Part shown: piece after piece, positions 1 to 8,401 of the stretch
Layout: each line of letters starts with the position of its first letter
How positions within the stretch are numbered: position 1 is the stretch's first letter
DNA from: an uncultured Erysipelotrichaceae bacterium
GTDB lineage: Bacteria > Bacillota_I > Bacilli_A > RF39 > UBA660
Direction: 5' to 3'
DNA: 25,755 nt
NCBI GenBank assembly: GCA_951801995.1
Contig: CATOOY010000009.1
Span: 1 to 25,755, forward strand
Made by a program: the position numbers and the translations under genes
The notes under the pieces: generated by a model
The model's input: the letters and a program-made list of their open reading frames with translations, nothing else
Told to the model about the DNA's origin: nothing
Databases searched by the model: none

Positions 1-66
1 GTTGGAAATGAACTAAAAAATTTTATAAATAGTAGACAGGATTTTAAAAATATATGTATCTATTAG
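1..66 (+). CDS. possible 3' end of an upstream gene (partial)
   Basis: Frame 1 stays open from the window edge to a TAG at 64-66 (about 21 residues, ending KNICIY), while the other two forward frames are closed within the first 15 bases. A good intrinsic terminator follows at 115-137, which fits a plus-strand gene ending here. The tail is too short to recognise, and an open frame of this length can arise by chance in AT-rich DNA. Confidence 0.2.
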   Translation, partial: VGNELKNFINSRQDFKNICIY

Positions 67-114
67 TGAGCATCAAGGAAAGAAGCGTTTAAATATTTAT
101 TATACTTGCCTTGT

Positions 115-139
115 AAGAAGAAAAATCTTCTTTTTTTAT
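115..139 (+). terminator. intrinsic terminator upstream of gpmI
   Basis: A perfect 7-bp stem, AAGAAGA (115-121) with TCTTCTT (126-132), closes a 4-nt AAAA loop and runs into a T tract from 131 to 137. It probably ends the transcript of the gene lying left of the window. It separates that gene from gpmI, which has its own -10 box just downstream. Confidence 0.6.
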
Positions 140-165
140 TTTCAAAATATATTTTTGTAATTTTA

Positions 166-174
166 TGGTACAAT
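166..174 (+). promoter_or_regulatory. extended -10 promoter of gpmI
   Basis: TGG followed by TACAAT at 169-174 is an extended -10 element (TGn-TATAAT type). No good -35 box is seen at 16-18 bp, as is common for extended -10 promoters. The transcript would start near 181, leaving a leader of only about 9 nt that is almost entirely the GGTGAT ribosome binding site. Confidence 0.45.
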
Positions 175-189
175 ATATATGGTGATAAT

Positions 190-1695
190 ATGAAACCTTT
201 ACTTCTTTGTATATTAGATGGTGTAGGAATTCGGAATGATGAATATGGGAATGCTTTTAAAGCTGCTCATACTCCTCATTTTGATGCACTTTGGAATATT
301 TATCCACATAGTGTTTTAGAAGCAAGTGGTGTTTTTGTAGGGCTTCCTAAAGGTCAAATGGGAAATAGTGAAGTAGGACATATGAATATCGGTGCTGGTA
401 GAGTAGTTTATCAACCTTTAGAAATTATAAATCAAAGTATTACTAGTGGTTCTTTTTTTGAAAATGAAGAAATATTAAAAGTAATTCATCATACTAAAGA
501 AAATAACTCTAAACTTCATTTGATGGGGCTTATTAGCGATGGGGGTGTACATTCTCATGTTTCCCATCTTTTGGCTCTTTTGGATTTATGTCAAAAAGAA
601 AATATGAGAAATGTTTATCTTCATCTTTTTACAGATGGTAGAGATACAGATCCACATAGTGCTTATTCTTATATAGATATGGTTTTAAATAAGTGTAGGG
701 AGATTGGTTTTGGTTCTATTGCTACTATTAGTGGACGTTATTATGCAATGGATAGAGATAATCATTATGATCGATTACAAAAAGCGTATGATGCTATTGT
801 AAAGGGAGAAGGAAAGAAACTGTCTTCTATTAAAGAACTTTTATATAAAAGTTATCAAAGAGGAATCACAGATGAGTTTTTGCTTCCTACTATTTTAGAT
901 GAAGAGGGAATGGTTTCTTCTTCTGATGGGATTATTACTTTTAATTTTCGAAAAGATCGTTTGCGTGAACTTTTGACTGCTATTACCAATCCATCTTTTC
1001 ATAAAATGGATGTTGCTTTATTAGAAAATCTAAAAGTAGTTACTATGTTTCCTGTTACAAAGACTGTTTTAGCACCTTTTGCATTTGCGGATACTTTATT
1101 TGAAAATTCATTTGGCTCTTATTTAGCTACAAATAATCTTTCTCAGCTTCGTATTGCTGAAACAGAAAAATATGCTCATGTTACTTTTTTCTTTGATGGT
1201 GGAAAAGAAGTAGATTATCCAAAAGAAAAGAAAATACTTGTACCTTCTCCAAATGTTGCTACTTATGATTTAAGACCTGAAATGAGTGCAATTGGTATTA
1301 CAGAGAAGTTGATACAAGAAATGGAAAATTTTGATGTTATTATTCTGAATTTTGCAAATGGGGATATGCTGGGTCATACAGGGGTAATAGAAGCTACTAT
1401 AAAAGGATTGGAAACAGTAGATAAATGTCTTGGAAAAATTTATAGAAAAATTGAAGAATTAGGGGGCACTATGATTGTAACTGCTGATCATGGAAATTGT
1501 GAAGAAATGCGTGAAAGGGATGGAACTATTATTACTTGTCATAGTACGAATTTAGTGCCATTTATTGTTACAAAAAAAGGATTAGAACTTCGAAATGGTA
1601 AGATTGGTGATATTGCTCCTACTATGTTATCTTTATTAAATCTTCCTATTCCTTCTGAAATGACTGGGACATCTCTTATCAAAGAGTCGAAATAG
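190..1695 (+). CDS. gpmI: 2,3-bisphosphoglycerate-independent phosphoglycerate mutase
   Basis: This enzyme interconverts 3- and 2-phosphoglycerate in glycolysis in the cytoplasm and uses two Mn ions. The 501-residue product has the usual length for the family. It shows the alkaline-phosphatase-like metal site at the N-terminus (ILDGVG, Asp10), the phosphoserine loop GNSEVGH with the nucleophile Ser60, and the C-terminal metal motifs GDMLGHTG (near residue 390) and TADHGN (near 432). I take the ATG at 190 as the start because GGTGAT lies 7 nt before it and the family begins at this point. The 28 extra codons upstream in the same frame run through the terminator and promoter and are not credible coding sequence. 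It appears to be transcribed alone; no clear terminator is visible after it, and the next gene has its own promoter. Confidence 0.96.
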   Translation: MKPLLLCILDGVGIRNDEYGNAFKAAHTPHFDALWNIYPHSVLEASGVFVGLPKGQMGNSEVGHMNIGAGRVVYQPLEIINQSITSGSFFENEEILKVIHHTKENNSKLHLMGLISDGGVHSHVSHLLALLDLCQKENMRNVYLHLFTDGRDTDPHSAYSYIDMVLNKCREIGFGSIATISGRYYAMDRDNHYDRLQKAYDAIVKGEGKKLSSIKELLYKSYQRGITDEFLLPTILDEEGMVSSSDGIITFNFRKDRLRELLTAITNPSFHKMDVALLENLKVVTMFPVTKTVLAPFAFADTLFENSFGSYLATNNLSQLRIAETEKYAHVTFFFDGGKEVDYPKEKKILVPSPNVATYDLRPEMSAIGITEKLIQEMENFDVIILNFANGDMLGHTGVIEATIKGLETVDKCLGKIYRKIEELGGTMIVTADHGNCEEMRERDGTIITCHSTNLVPFIVTKKGLELRNGKIGDIAPTMLSLLNLPIPSEMTGTSLIKESK

Positions 1696-1725
1696 GTAAA
1701 CATTTGTCAAAAATAGTAAAAAACA

Positions 1726-1755
1726 TTGACGAATTCTTTTCCTTTGTGATATAGT
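1726..1755 (+). promoter_or_regulatory. sigma-A promoter of the prepilin-like gene
   Basis: The -35 box TTGACG (1726-1731) and the -10 box TATAGT (1750-1755) are separated by 18 bp, and TGA directly before the -10 gives an extended -10. The start of transcription would be near 1762, leaving a leader of about 25 nt. The strong match suggests the prepilin-like gene is expressed on its own rather than by read-through from gpmI. Confidence 0.7.
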
Positions 1756-1786
1756 AAGAATGTAGAAAAGGTAAGGTGGTGAAAAT

Positions 1787-2158
1787 ATGAAAAATAAGAA
1801 AGGTTTTACTTTAATTGAACTTTTAGCAGTAATCGTAATTTTAGCTATCATTGCTTTAATCGCAACTCCAATCGTTATCGGTGTTATTAATAATGCAAGA
1901 GAAAAATCAGTAGTAAATAGTGCTTATGGTGTTGTAGATGCAGCTAAATTATATTATACAGAATCACTTTTAGAATCAACACAAGTTGCTAGTGGTAGTG
2001 TAACTTCTTTGAATGTCTCTGGAACAAAACCAAGTGCAGGAACATGGGCAATAGCTTCTGATGGACAAGTTACTATTTCAGGAGTTTCTCTTGATGGTTA
2101 TACTTGCTCCACTGTAGCAAATTCAAGTGAAGTTCAATGTGCAAAAGCAGGAGCATAA
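1787..2158 (+). CDS. type IV prepilin-like protein (class III signal peptide)
   Basis: The 123-residue product starts MKNKKGFTLIELLAV, a textbook type IV pilin/pseudopilin leader. It has a short basic leader, cleavage expected after Gly6, Phe as mature residue 1 and the conserved Glu5 (Glu11 of the precursor), followed by a hydrophobic helix to about residue 35. The rest is a small exported domain rich in Ser, Thr, Gly and Val, with two cysteines near the C-terminus (after Tyr-Thr and in VQCAK) that could form a disulfide loop as in many pilins. It resembles ComGC/PulG-type major pseudopilins by its N-terminus only. No prepilin peptidase, ATPase or PilC-like gene lies in the window, so its assembly machinery must be encoded elsewhere. 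Its own promoter and terminator flank it, which suggests a single-gene unit and possibly high expression. Confidence 0.85.
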   Translation: MKNKKGFTLIELLAVIVILAIIALIATPIVIGVINNAREKSVVNSAYGVVDAAKLYYTESLLESTQVASGSVTSLNVSGTKPSAGTWAIASDGQVTISGVSLDGYTCSTVANSSEVQCAKAGA

Positions 2159-2170
2159 TAAATTCTATAT

Positions 2171-2196
2171 ACAATTCCTTATGGAGTTGTTTTTTC
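2171..2196 (+). terminator. intrinsic terminator after the prepilin-like gene
   Basis: An 8-bp stem, ACAATTCC (2171-2178) with GGAGTTGT (2183-2190), has one G-T pair and a TTAT loop, and runs directly into TTTTT at 2191. It ends the prepilin-like transcript 13 nt past the stop codon. Confidence 0.8.
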
Positions 2197-2225
2197 TTGT
2201 TTTACTATAAAAACTAAGCTATAAT
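2197..2225 (+). promoter_or_regulatory. sigma-A promoter of the YfhO-family gene
   Basis: TTGTTT (2197-2202) and a perfect TATAAT (2220-2225) are separated by 17 bp. Transcription would start near 2232, just before AAGGATGTGAT, which matches the full anti-SD complement at 10 of 11 positions and lies 7 nt before the ATG at 2244. Confidence 0.75.
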
Positions 2226-2243
2226 AAAAAAGGATGTGATTGT

Positions 2244-4751
2244 ATGATAGAAAAAATAAAACAGAAAAAAAATTATATTTTATCTTTTTTTATTCCTCTT
2301 TTCTTACTTTTACTACTTTTTTTTGCACTCGGCTTATTTTTCCCTTCTGGAAAGACTATTTTTACTTGTGATTTACAAGCACAATATAAAGCTTTGTATC
2401 AATATTTTAGAGAAAATTTATTTTCCACTTATTCTTTTTCTAAAGGAATAGGTGGCTCTATGATTGGTACCTATGCTTATTATTTATGTAGTCCTTTTCT
2501 ATTTGTTTTGTTTTTATTTCCTGTTTCTAAACTTTCTGTTGCTACTTTTGTTATGCTACTTTTAAAGTTATGTACAAGTGGACTTACTATGTATATTTAT
2601 TTATCTTCTTATTTTAAAGATAAAAAATATTTACTTATTTTTTCTACCTCTTATGTTTTTATGTCTTATATAAGTGCTTATTTCTTTCATATCATGTGGA
2701 TGGATGCTGTATATATGCTTCCTCTTGTTATGCTTGGAATAGATAGAATTGTAGAGAAAAAAAAGCCTACTTTATACATTATTAGTTTGATGGTTACTAT
2801 TCTTACTAATTATTATATGGGATATATTATTTGTTTATTTGCTGTTCTTTACTTTTTTTATCAACTTTATTTGTGCAAAAAAAATAAAAGGAATATTCTA
2901 TTTATGTTTTTTATTTCTTCTTTGTTAGGTGGTTTTCTTACTTCTTTTCTTACTATTCCAACTGCTTTAGAACTTACCACTTCTGTTAGAACAAGTGTAT
3001 CTGATTTTTCTTCTATTTCTTTATCTTCTCCTTTGGAAATTTTATCTAGTCTTTTTTTAGGTAGTCATAATTATGCACAAATTTTATCAAGAGAAAGATA
3101 TCATGTTTATGTTGGTATATTTGTTTTCATTCTTTATCTTCTTTATTTTTTTAATCCTAAAATAGAAAAAAAAGAAAAAAGAGCTTCTTTATTTCTTCTT
3201 GTTATTTTTATTTTTAGCATGTTGATAAATTATGTGGATATGGTGTGGAGTGCTTTTTCTATTACTTCTTGTTTTGCTGGAAGATATACTTTTGTATTTT
3301 GCTTTTTTCTTATTTTTCTTGCTGTAAAGTCTTTTGCTAAAATAAAATATATAGAAATAAAACATTTATTTTTTATCGCACCTGTTTATCCTATTTTGGC
3401 TATTTTAGTTTTGTGGAAACAATTTTCTTTTGTGAAAATACCTTTGGTATTTGTATCTGTCCTTTTATATTTTTTCTACTTAGTTCTTCTATATTGTTAT
3501 ATACAATATAAAGATAAGAAAAAATTAACACTTTTATTGCTTCTTTTCCTTGTTTTTGCAGAACTTGTTTTAAACTCTTTCTTTATGTTAGAAGATTTTA
3601 AATTTCAATATAAAGAAGCAGAACATGGTCTTTATAAAACCTTTGATAAGGAACTTTCTTCTTTACAAGAAAAAGATTCTTCTTTTTATAGACTAGAAAA
3701 GAACTTTTATCGTTCTTTAAATGATGGATTTTATTTTGATTATCATGGTGTTCGTGTTTTTCTCTCTACTATTTCAGAAAATCAATATGCTTTTTTTATT
3801 AGACTTGGATATAGTGTTTATGGAAATACTATTGAATATAATCGAAATATGCCTGTAGCTGATTCTCTTCTTGGTATTCGTTATCTTTTCAAACAAGATG
3901 GAATGAATCCTTATTATGAAAAAATAGATTCTTTTCCTATTTCTTTATATGATGATTTATTTTATAATCTTGTGAAAAAGGAAGTTTCTGTATATAAAAA
4001 TAAATATGCACTTCGTCTTGGTACTGTTATCCCTAAAAAGGGAAAAACGTGTAGTAAAGTGATGAATATTGAAGATAGGCTTGCTTATCAAAACGCTATT
4101 GTTTCTTGCTTATATGGGGAAGATGTATCTATTTATGAAAAAATAAATATGAAGAAAATAGAAGATAATAAATATATTTTGAAAAAAGATAAAAAATATA
4201 ATGTTTATTTTTATCCTAATATTGTCTCTACATTTTTAGAAGGGGATGATTTAGTAGAACTTTTTATAGAGGGGAAAACAGTAGGAGAATTTACAAGTAA
4301 TGCATTTATTATTCAGGAGTTTATAGATGATAGTGTAGATAGAGAATTTACTATTGAACTTAAAAGTAAAAATAGTGGGAAATATATACCTTATGCCTAT
4401 TACTTTCGTCAAGATATTTATGAAGATGTTTTTGGAAAGTTAAAACAAAATAGCATGGAGATAGTAGAAGAAAAGGAGAACTATATCAAGGGAAATGTTT
4501 TTATACATGATAAAGAGGGGTATTTATTTACTACTATTCCTTATGATACTGGGTTTCAGGTATTTGTAGATGGAAAAAGAGTAGATTATGAAGAAATCTT
4601 GGGGGCTTTTGTAGGGGTTCCTATGAAAAAAGGGAAACATGTTATAGAATTTAAGTATACACCAAATGGTCTTAAATTCGGTATTGTGATTAGTTTTGTT
4701 GCACTTGTTGTTACTATCTTTTATATAAAATATTTGGAGAAAAAGTCTTAA
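2244..4751 (+). CDS. YfhO-family polytopic membrane protein
   Basis: The 835-residue protein belongs to the YfhO family, large GT-C-like membrane proteins. In Firmicutes, YfhO homologues are implicated in glycosylation of teichoic acids or other envelope polymers. It opens with a transmembrane helix (residues 13-34), followed by the family motif DLQAQYK near residue 43, GIGGS, MWMDAVYMLPLV and NYYMGY. About a dozen hydrophobic helices run to near residue 450. A soluble extracytoplasmic region of about 330 residues follows, and a last helix (near 808-828) ends in a basic tail. The start is fixed by the near-perfect SD described under its promoter. It seems monocistronic, with a terminator overlapping its stop codon. 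The donor and acceptor cannot be told from sequence. Confidence 0.88.
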   Translation: MIEKIKQKKNYILSFFIPLFLLLLLFFALGLFFPSGKTIFTCDLQAQYKALYQYFRENLFSTYSFSKGIGGSMIGTYAYYLCSPFLFVLFLFPVSKLSVATFVMLLLKLCTSGLTMYIYLSSYFKDKKYLLIFSTSYVFMSYISAYFFHIMWMDAVYMLPLVMLGIDRIVEKKKPTLYIISLMVTILTNYYMGYIICLFAVLYFFYQLYLCKKNKRNILFMFFISSLLGGFLTSFLTIPTALELTTSVRTSVSDFSSISLSSPLEILSSLFLGSHNYAQILSRERYHVYVGIFVFILYLLYFFNPKIEKKEKRASLFLLVIFIFSMLINYVDMVWSAFSITSCFAGRYTFVFCFFLIFLAVKSFAKIKYIEIKHLFFIAPVYPILAILVLWKQFSFVKIPLVFVSVLLYFFYLVLLYCYIQYKDKKKLTLLLLLFLVFAELVLNSFFMLEDFKFQYKEAEHGLYKTFDKELSSLQEKDSSFYRLEKNFYRSLNDGFYFDYHGVRVFLSTISENQYAFFIRLGYSVYGNTIEYNRNMPVADSLLGIRYLFKQDGMNPYYEKIDSFPISLYDDLFYNLVKKEVSVYKNKYALRLGTVIPKKGKTCSKVMNIEDRLAYQNAIVSCLYGEDVSIYEKINMKKIEDNKYILKKDKKYNVYFYPNIVSTFLEGDDLVELFIEGKTVGEFTSNAFIIQEFIDDSVDREFTIELKSKNSGKYIPYAYYFRQDIYEDVFGKLKQNSMEIVEEKENYIKGNVFIHDKEGYLFTTIPYDTGFQVFVDGKRVDYEEILGAFVGVPMKKGKHVIEFKYTPNGLKFGIVISFVALVVTIFYIKYLEKKS

Positions 4752-4763
4752 TTCTCCTTTTTT
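4736..4763 (+). terminator. intrinsic terminator after the YfhO-family gene
   Basis: GGAGAA (4736-4741) pairs with TTCTCC (4752-4757) across a 10-nt loop, and six T follow (4758-4763). The left arm and loop overlap the last codons and the stop of the YfhO-family gene. Confidence 0.65.
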
Positions 4764-4777
4764 ATTTGGAGGATTTC

Positions 4778-4806
4778 TTGTCAATATATACAATTTATAC
4801 TATAAT
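4778..4806 (+). promoter_or_regulatory. sigma-A promoter of the dusB-lysS-ackA operon
   Basis: TTGTCA (4778-4783) and a perfect TATAAT (4801-4806) are separated by exactly 17 bp. Transcription would start near 4813, so the leader is only about 4 nt before the ATG at 4817 or about 10 nt before the GTG at 4823. That bears on which start codon dusB uses. Confidence 0.8.
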
Positions 4807-4822
4807 AGTATTGGTGATGGAA

Positions 4823-5803
4823 GTGTGGTATATTGGGGATGTTGCGATAAAAAATAAGGTTGTGTTTGCTCCAATGGCTGGTATTAGTGATAGTGCTTAT
4901 AGAAGTATTATCAAGGAGATGGGGGCAGGTCTTATTTATGCTGAGATGGTGAGTGATAAAGCTATTTGTTACGGAAATAAAAAGACACAAGATATGCTTT
5001 TTATGAAAGAGATGGAAAGACCGATTTCACAGCAAATTTTTGGAAGTGATATCCATTCTTTTGTTATGGCTGCTAAGTATATCTATCAAAATATGCATCC
5101 TGATATTATAGATATTAATATGGGGTGTCCTGTTCCTAAGGTTGCTAATAGGGCGCAGGCAGGAAGTGCACTTTTAAAAGATCCAGATAAAGTTTATGAG
5201 ATTGTAAAAGCTGTTGTTTCAGTTGTTCCCATTCCTGTAACTATTAAAATAAGAAGTGGATGGGATTTTGATAGTATTAATGCTCCTACTATTGCTCTTA
5301 TGGCTGAAAAGGCAGGAGCTAAAGCGATTGCTATTCATGCTAGAACTAGGTCACAAGGTTATTCTGGTAAAGCAGATTTACAAATTATAAAAAAAGTGAA
5401 GGAAAGTGTTTCTATACCTGTTATAGGGAATGGTGATATTCAAACGCCTATTGACGCTAAAAGAATGTTAGAAGAAACAGGCTGTGATGCTGTTATGATT
5501 GGAAGAGGTGCTATTGGAAATCCTTGGCTTATTCGGGATGTGGTTTCTTATTTAGAGGGAAAACCTATATTAAATAGTCCTTCTATTTTAGAAAAGTTAC
5601 AAATGATAAAAAGACATTTTTTATTATTGTGTGAACAAAAAGGAGAAAAAGTAGCTGTCTTAGAAATGCGTATGCATGCATCTTATTATGTAAAGGGACT
5701 TCCTTTTTCTAAGCAATTTAAAGAAGTTCTTTTTCAGACGAAAACAAAAACAGACTTTTTAAAAGTATTAGAAGATTATGAAAGGAGAAATTATGAAATA
5801 TAA
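4823..5803 (+). CDS. dusB: tRNA-dihydrouridine synthase
   Basis: This flavoenzyme reduces uridines in tRNA to dihydrouridine. The TIM-barrel signatures are clear: VFAPMAGISDSAYR near the N-terminus, the catalytic-cysteine motif INMGCPVPKV, IHARTRSQGYSG, IPVIGNGDI and the FMN-phosphate motif AVMIGRGAIGNPW. I prefer the GTG at 4823 (326 residues, beginning MWYIGDVAIKN) because GGTGAT lies 8 nt ahead of it, whereas the ATG at 4817 sits inside that SD. The ATG remains possible and adds only two residues. The in-frame extension further upstream to 4766 runs through the promoter and is rejected. It is the first gene of the operon; dusB next to lysS is also the B. subtilis arrangement. It overlaps the next gene by 11 nt. 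Confidence 0.93.
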   Translation: MWYIGDVAIKNKVVFAPMAGISDSAYRSIIKEMGAGLIYAEMVSDKAICYGNKKTQDMLFMKEMERPISQQIFGSDIHSFVMAAKYIYQNMHPDIIDINMGCPVPKVANRAQAGSALLKDPDKVYEIVKAVVSVVPIPVTIKIRSGWDFDSINAPTIALMAEKAGAKAIAIHARTRSQGYSGKADLQIIKKVKESVSIPVIGNGDIQTPIDAKRMLEETGCDAVMIGRGAIGNPWLIRDVVSYLEGKPILNSPSILEKLQMIKRHFLLLCEQKGEKVAVLEMRMHASYYVKGLPFSKQFKEVLFQTKTKTDFLKVLEDYERRNYEI

Positions 5804-6377
5804 ACGACTTATTGCTTATTTAATTGATTTTGCTATTCTTTGTATTTTTATTTTTATGGTTTCTATTTTTTTTCAAACAAGTAATATCAATCATTTACAA
5901 ATAGAAATGAGTTCTTTAAATGAGCAATTTTTATTAAAAAAAATAGATTTTGTTACCTATTTAAATTACTATTCTATTATTTTACAAGATTTGGATAAAC
6001 AAAAGGTAGGATTGGAAGTTATTGGTATTGTTTTTATGATACTTTATTATATTGTACTTCCTTATAAAAATAAGGGAAGAACACTTGGCAAAATGCTTAT
6101 GCATTTAGAGATTTATAAAGAAGGAAAGGTGGGCATTGATACTTTTCTTGTTCGTTGTTTACTTATAAATGGTCTTGCTTTTTTAGTTTTTTCTACTTTC
6201 TTTGTCTTTATATTGCCTTCCTTTTCTTATCTTTTAACGATATCTATTTTGGGAATATTGCAAATAATGCTGGTTTTTATTAGTACATGTATGATATTAT
6301 ATAAAAAGGATGGGAGAGCTTTGCATGATATGTTTACTTTTTCCTATGTACGTGAATATGATGAGGTGAAAAAATGA
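5793..6377 (+). CDS. RDD-family membrane protein
   Basis: The 194-residue protein fits the RDD family, small integral membrane proteins of largely unknown function. A few members have been linked to ion transport or stress. The first helix carries the namesake Arg and Asp (KRLIAYLIDFAILC). The conserved GRTLGKMLMHLEIY motif sits near residue 100, and a second signature, GRALHDMF, lies close to the C-terminus. About four transmembrane helices are visible, with a hydrophilic stretch at residues 30-65. The start at 5793 is set by AAAGGAG five bases upstream; the earlier ATG at 5778 has no SD. It overlaps dusB and shares an ATGA with lysS, so it is translationally coupled on both sides. Confidence 0.82.
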   Translation: MKYKRLIAYLIDFAILCIFIFMVSIFFQTSNINHLQIEMSSLNEQFLLKKIDFVTYLNYYSIILQDLDKQKVGLEVIGIVFMILYYIVLPYKNKGRTLGKMLMHLEIYKEGKVGIDTFLVRCLLINGLAFLVFSTFFVFILPSFSYLLTISILGILQIMLVFISTCMILYKKDGRALHDMFTFSYVREYDEVKK

Positions 6378-7864
6378 GAAAATTTACAGAACAAGAAATG
6401 GTAAGAAGGGGAAAAATTGCTTTATTGGAAGAAAGAGGACTTGATCCTTTTGGTAAGAGGTATGATCGTACTACTTTTTCACAAGATATTAAAGATAAAT
6501 ATCAAAATTATACACATGAACAATTAGAGGAAGAAAAAGTATGTGTAAAAATTGCAGGTAGAATTATGTTTATTCGTAAGATGGGAAAAGCTAGTTTTCT
6601 TTCTATCAAAGATGTAAAAGGGACTATTCAGATTTATATTTCTGTTAATGATGTGGGTGAAGATAGTTATTCTTTATTTAAAAGTGCTGATATAGGAGAT
6701 ATTGTTGGAATAGAAGGAACTGTTATGATGACTAAGACTGGGGAAGTCACCATTAAGTGTCAAGAATATACTCATTTGGTTAAAGCTTTAAAACCTTTAC
6801 CTGAAAAATTCCATGGTCTTACTGATATTGAAGAGAGATATAGAAGACGTTATGTAGATCTTATTATGAATGATGAATCTAGAAATGTGGCTATTATGAG
6901 ACCTCGTATTATTCGTGCTATTCAGAATTTTATGGATGAAAAAGGATTTACAGAAGTAGAGACACCTATTCTTACTACTCTTTTAACAGGTGCTTCTGCA
7001 AGACCTTTTGTTACACATCATAATACTCAGGATTTAGATATGTATCTTCGTATTGCTTTAGAACTGCCTTTAAAAAGACTTTTGGTAGGTGGTATGGAAG
7101 CAGTTTATGAAATAGGTCGTGTATTTCGTAATGAAGGAATGGATCCTAAACATAATCCTGAATTTACTTTGATGGAGGCTTATTTAGCTTATTCTGATTT
7201 GGAAGGTATGATGGATTTGACAGAATCTATGTTTCAAAAAGTAGCACAAAAAGTAATTGGTAAAATGAATTTCCATTGGTATGGAAATGATATTGATTTA
7301 TCTGGTAAATGGAAAAGAATTAGTATGGCAGATGCTATTTTAGAAAAAACGGGTATTGATTTTCATAAGGATATGACAATAGAAGAGGCTTTGGAACTAG
7401 CAGATTCTCATAAAATAGAAGTAGAAGAACATGAGAAAAGTGTGGGACATATTATGAATTTGTTTTTTGAAAAATATGTAGAGGAAACACTTATTCAACC
7501 AACATTTTTGTATGGTCATCCTATTTGTATTAGTCCTCTTACAAAGAAAAATCCCGAGGATCCTCGATTTGTAGATCGTTTTGAACTTTTCATTGGAGGA
7601 AGAGAATTTGCTAATGCTTATACAGAATTAAATGATCCTATCGATCAATATGAAAGATTTGAAGCACAACTTAAAGAAAGAGAACTTGGAAATGAAGAGG
7701 CAAATGATATTGATATGGATTTTGTAGAAGCTTTAGAGTATGGTATGCCACCTGCTGGTGGAATTGGTTATGGAATTGATAGACTTTGTATGTTTCTTTT
7801 AGAAAAGGAATCCATTCGTGATGTTATTTTATTTCCATTAATGAAACCAGAGAGGGAAAATTAA
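6374..7864 (+). CDS. lysS: lysine--tRNA ligase, class II
   Basis: This enzyme charges tRNA-Lys. The 496-residue protein has the standard class II layout: an N-terminal helical extension, an OB-fold anticodon-binding domain at about residues 58-150 (VKIAGRIMFIRKMGKAS), then the catalytic domain. Motif 1 lies near 180-200 (FTEVETPIL), motif 2 near 249-270 (FRNEGMDPKHNPEFT) and motif 3 near 461-475 (GGIGYGIDRL). The length is typical. The ATG overlaps the preceding stop as ATGA, with AGGTGA 7 nt ahead. It is the central gene of the operon and is followed after two bases by a histidine phosphatase gene. Confidence 0.97.
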   Translation: MRKFTEQEMVRRGKIALLEERGLDPFGKRYDRTTFSQDIKDKYQNYTHEQLEEEKVCVKIAGRIMFIRKMGKASFLSIKDVKGTIQIYISVNDVGEDSYSLFKSADIGDIVGIEGTVMMTKTGEVTIKCQEYTHLVKALKPLPEKFHGLTDIEERYRRRYVDLIMNDESRNVAIMRPRIIRAIQNFMDEKGFTEVETPILTTLLTGASARPFVTHHNTQDLDMYLRIALELPLKRLLVGGMEAVYEIGRVFRNEGMDPKHNPEFTLMEAYLAYSDLEGMMDLTESMFQKVAQKVIGKMNFHWYGNDIDLSGKWKRISMADAILEKTGIDFHKDMTIEEALELADSHKIEVEEHEKSVGHIMNLFFEKYVEETLIQPTFLYGHPICISPLTKKNPEDPRFVDRFELFIGGREFANAYTELNDPIDQYERFEAQLKERELGNEEANDIDMDFVEALEYGMPPAGGIGYGIDRLCMFLLEKESIRDVILFPLMKPEREN

Positions 7865-7866
7865 AA

Positions 7867-8391
7867 TTGAAAATTATTGTACTTAGACATGAAAAAACGG
7901 ATTATAATATAGAAGGAAAAGTCCAAGGGCTTACGGATATTCCTCTTCATAAACTGGGGATTGCGTCTTGTCAAAAATTACGAGATGATTTAAAAAAGTT
8001 TTCTATTGATTATGTTATTTCTTCTCCTTTAAAAAGAGCTAGACAAACAGCTACTCTTGTCAGTGATGCCCCTTTGTTTTTAGATGATAGATTGATAGAA
8101 AGAAATTTAGGTCTTTATGAAGGAAAAGATAAGTCTTTATATGATTCTTGTTTGTATGCAGATTATGATTTAAATAGTACACAAAATGGTGTGGAAAGTG
8201 TTAGAGATGTTTTAGAAAGAATTTTTGATTTTTTAGATGAAATTGTAAAAGATAATGATAAAACTGTTTTACTTGTGTCTCATGGAGGAATTATAAAGTT
8301 TATTCCTTATTACTTTTCTGAATTGCCAAAACATGGTATACTAAATGCATATACCATTGATAATGGGGAATATTTTGTTTTTGAAAGATAG
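7867..8391 (+). CDS. histidine phosphatase family protein (phosphoglycerate-mutase-like)
   Basis: The 174-residue protein is a branch-1 histidine phosphatase. It carries the catalytic motif LRHEKTDYN (His8), SPLKRARQTA with the phosphate-binding arginine near residue 58, the acid in the ERNLGLYEG region, and the second histidine in VSHGGI (about residue 139). The usual RHG reads RHE here, a variant position that leaves the catalytic Arg and His intact. The start is a TTG two bases after the lysS stop. The sequence from there reads MKIIVLRH, exactly as the family begins, and only a weak SD (GAGAGGG, 10 nt off) is present, so expression may rely on coupling to lysS. The substrate cannot be told; members dephosphorylate phosphosugars, nucleotides or cobalamin precursors. 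Confidence 0.86.
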   Translation: MKIIVLRHEKTDYNIEGKVQGLTDIPLHKLGIASCQKLRDDLKKFSIDYVISSPLKRARQTATLVSDAPLFLDDRLIERNLGLYEGKDKSLYDSCLYADYDLNSTQNGVESVRDVLERIFDFLDEIVKDNDKTVLLVSHGGIIKFIPYYFSELPKHGILNAYTIDNGEYFVFER

Positions 8392-8401
8392 GAGAAAAAT
8401 T

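Noticed and set aside
1717..1731. Inverted repeat GTCAA ... TTGAC before the prepilin promoter as an operator.
   Set aside because: The arms are only 5 bp with a 15-nt gap, and one arm is simply the -35 box; such pairs are frequent by chance.
1636..1851. Minus-strand frame of 71 codons between gpmI and the prepilin-like gene.
   Set aside because: It runs across the gpmI 3' end, the prepilin promoter and the prepilin leader, and has no SD; it is an overlap shadow.
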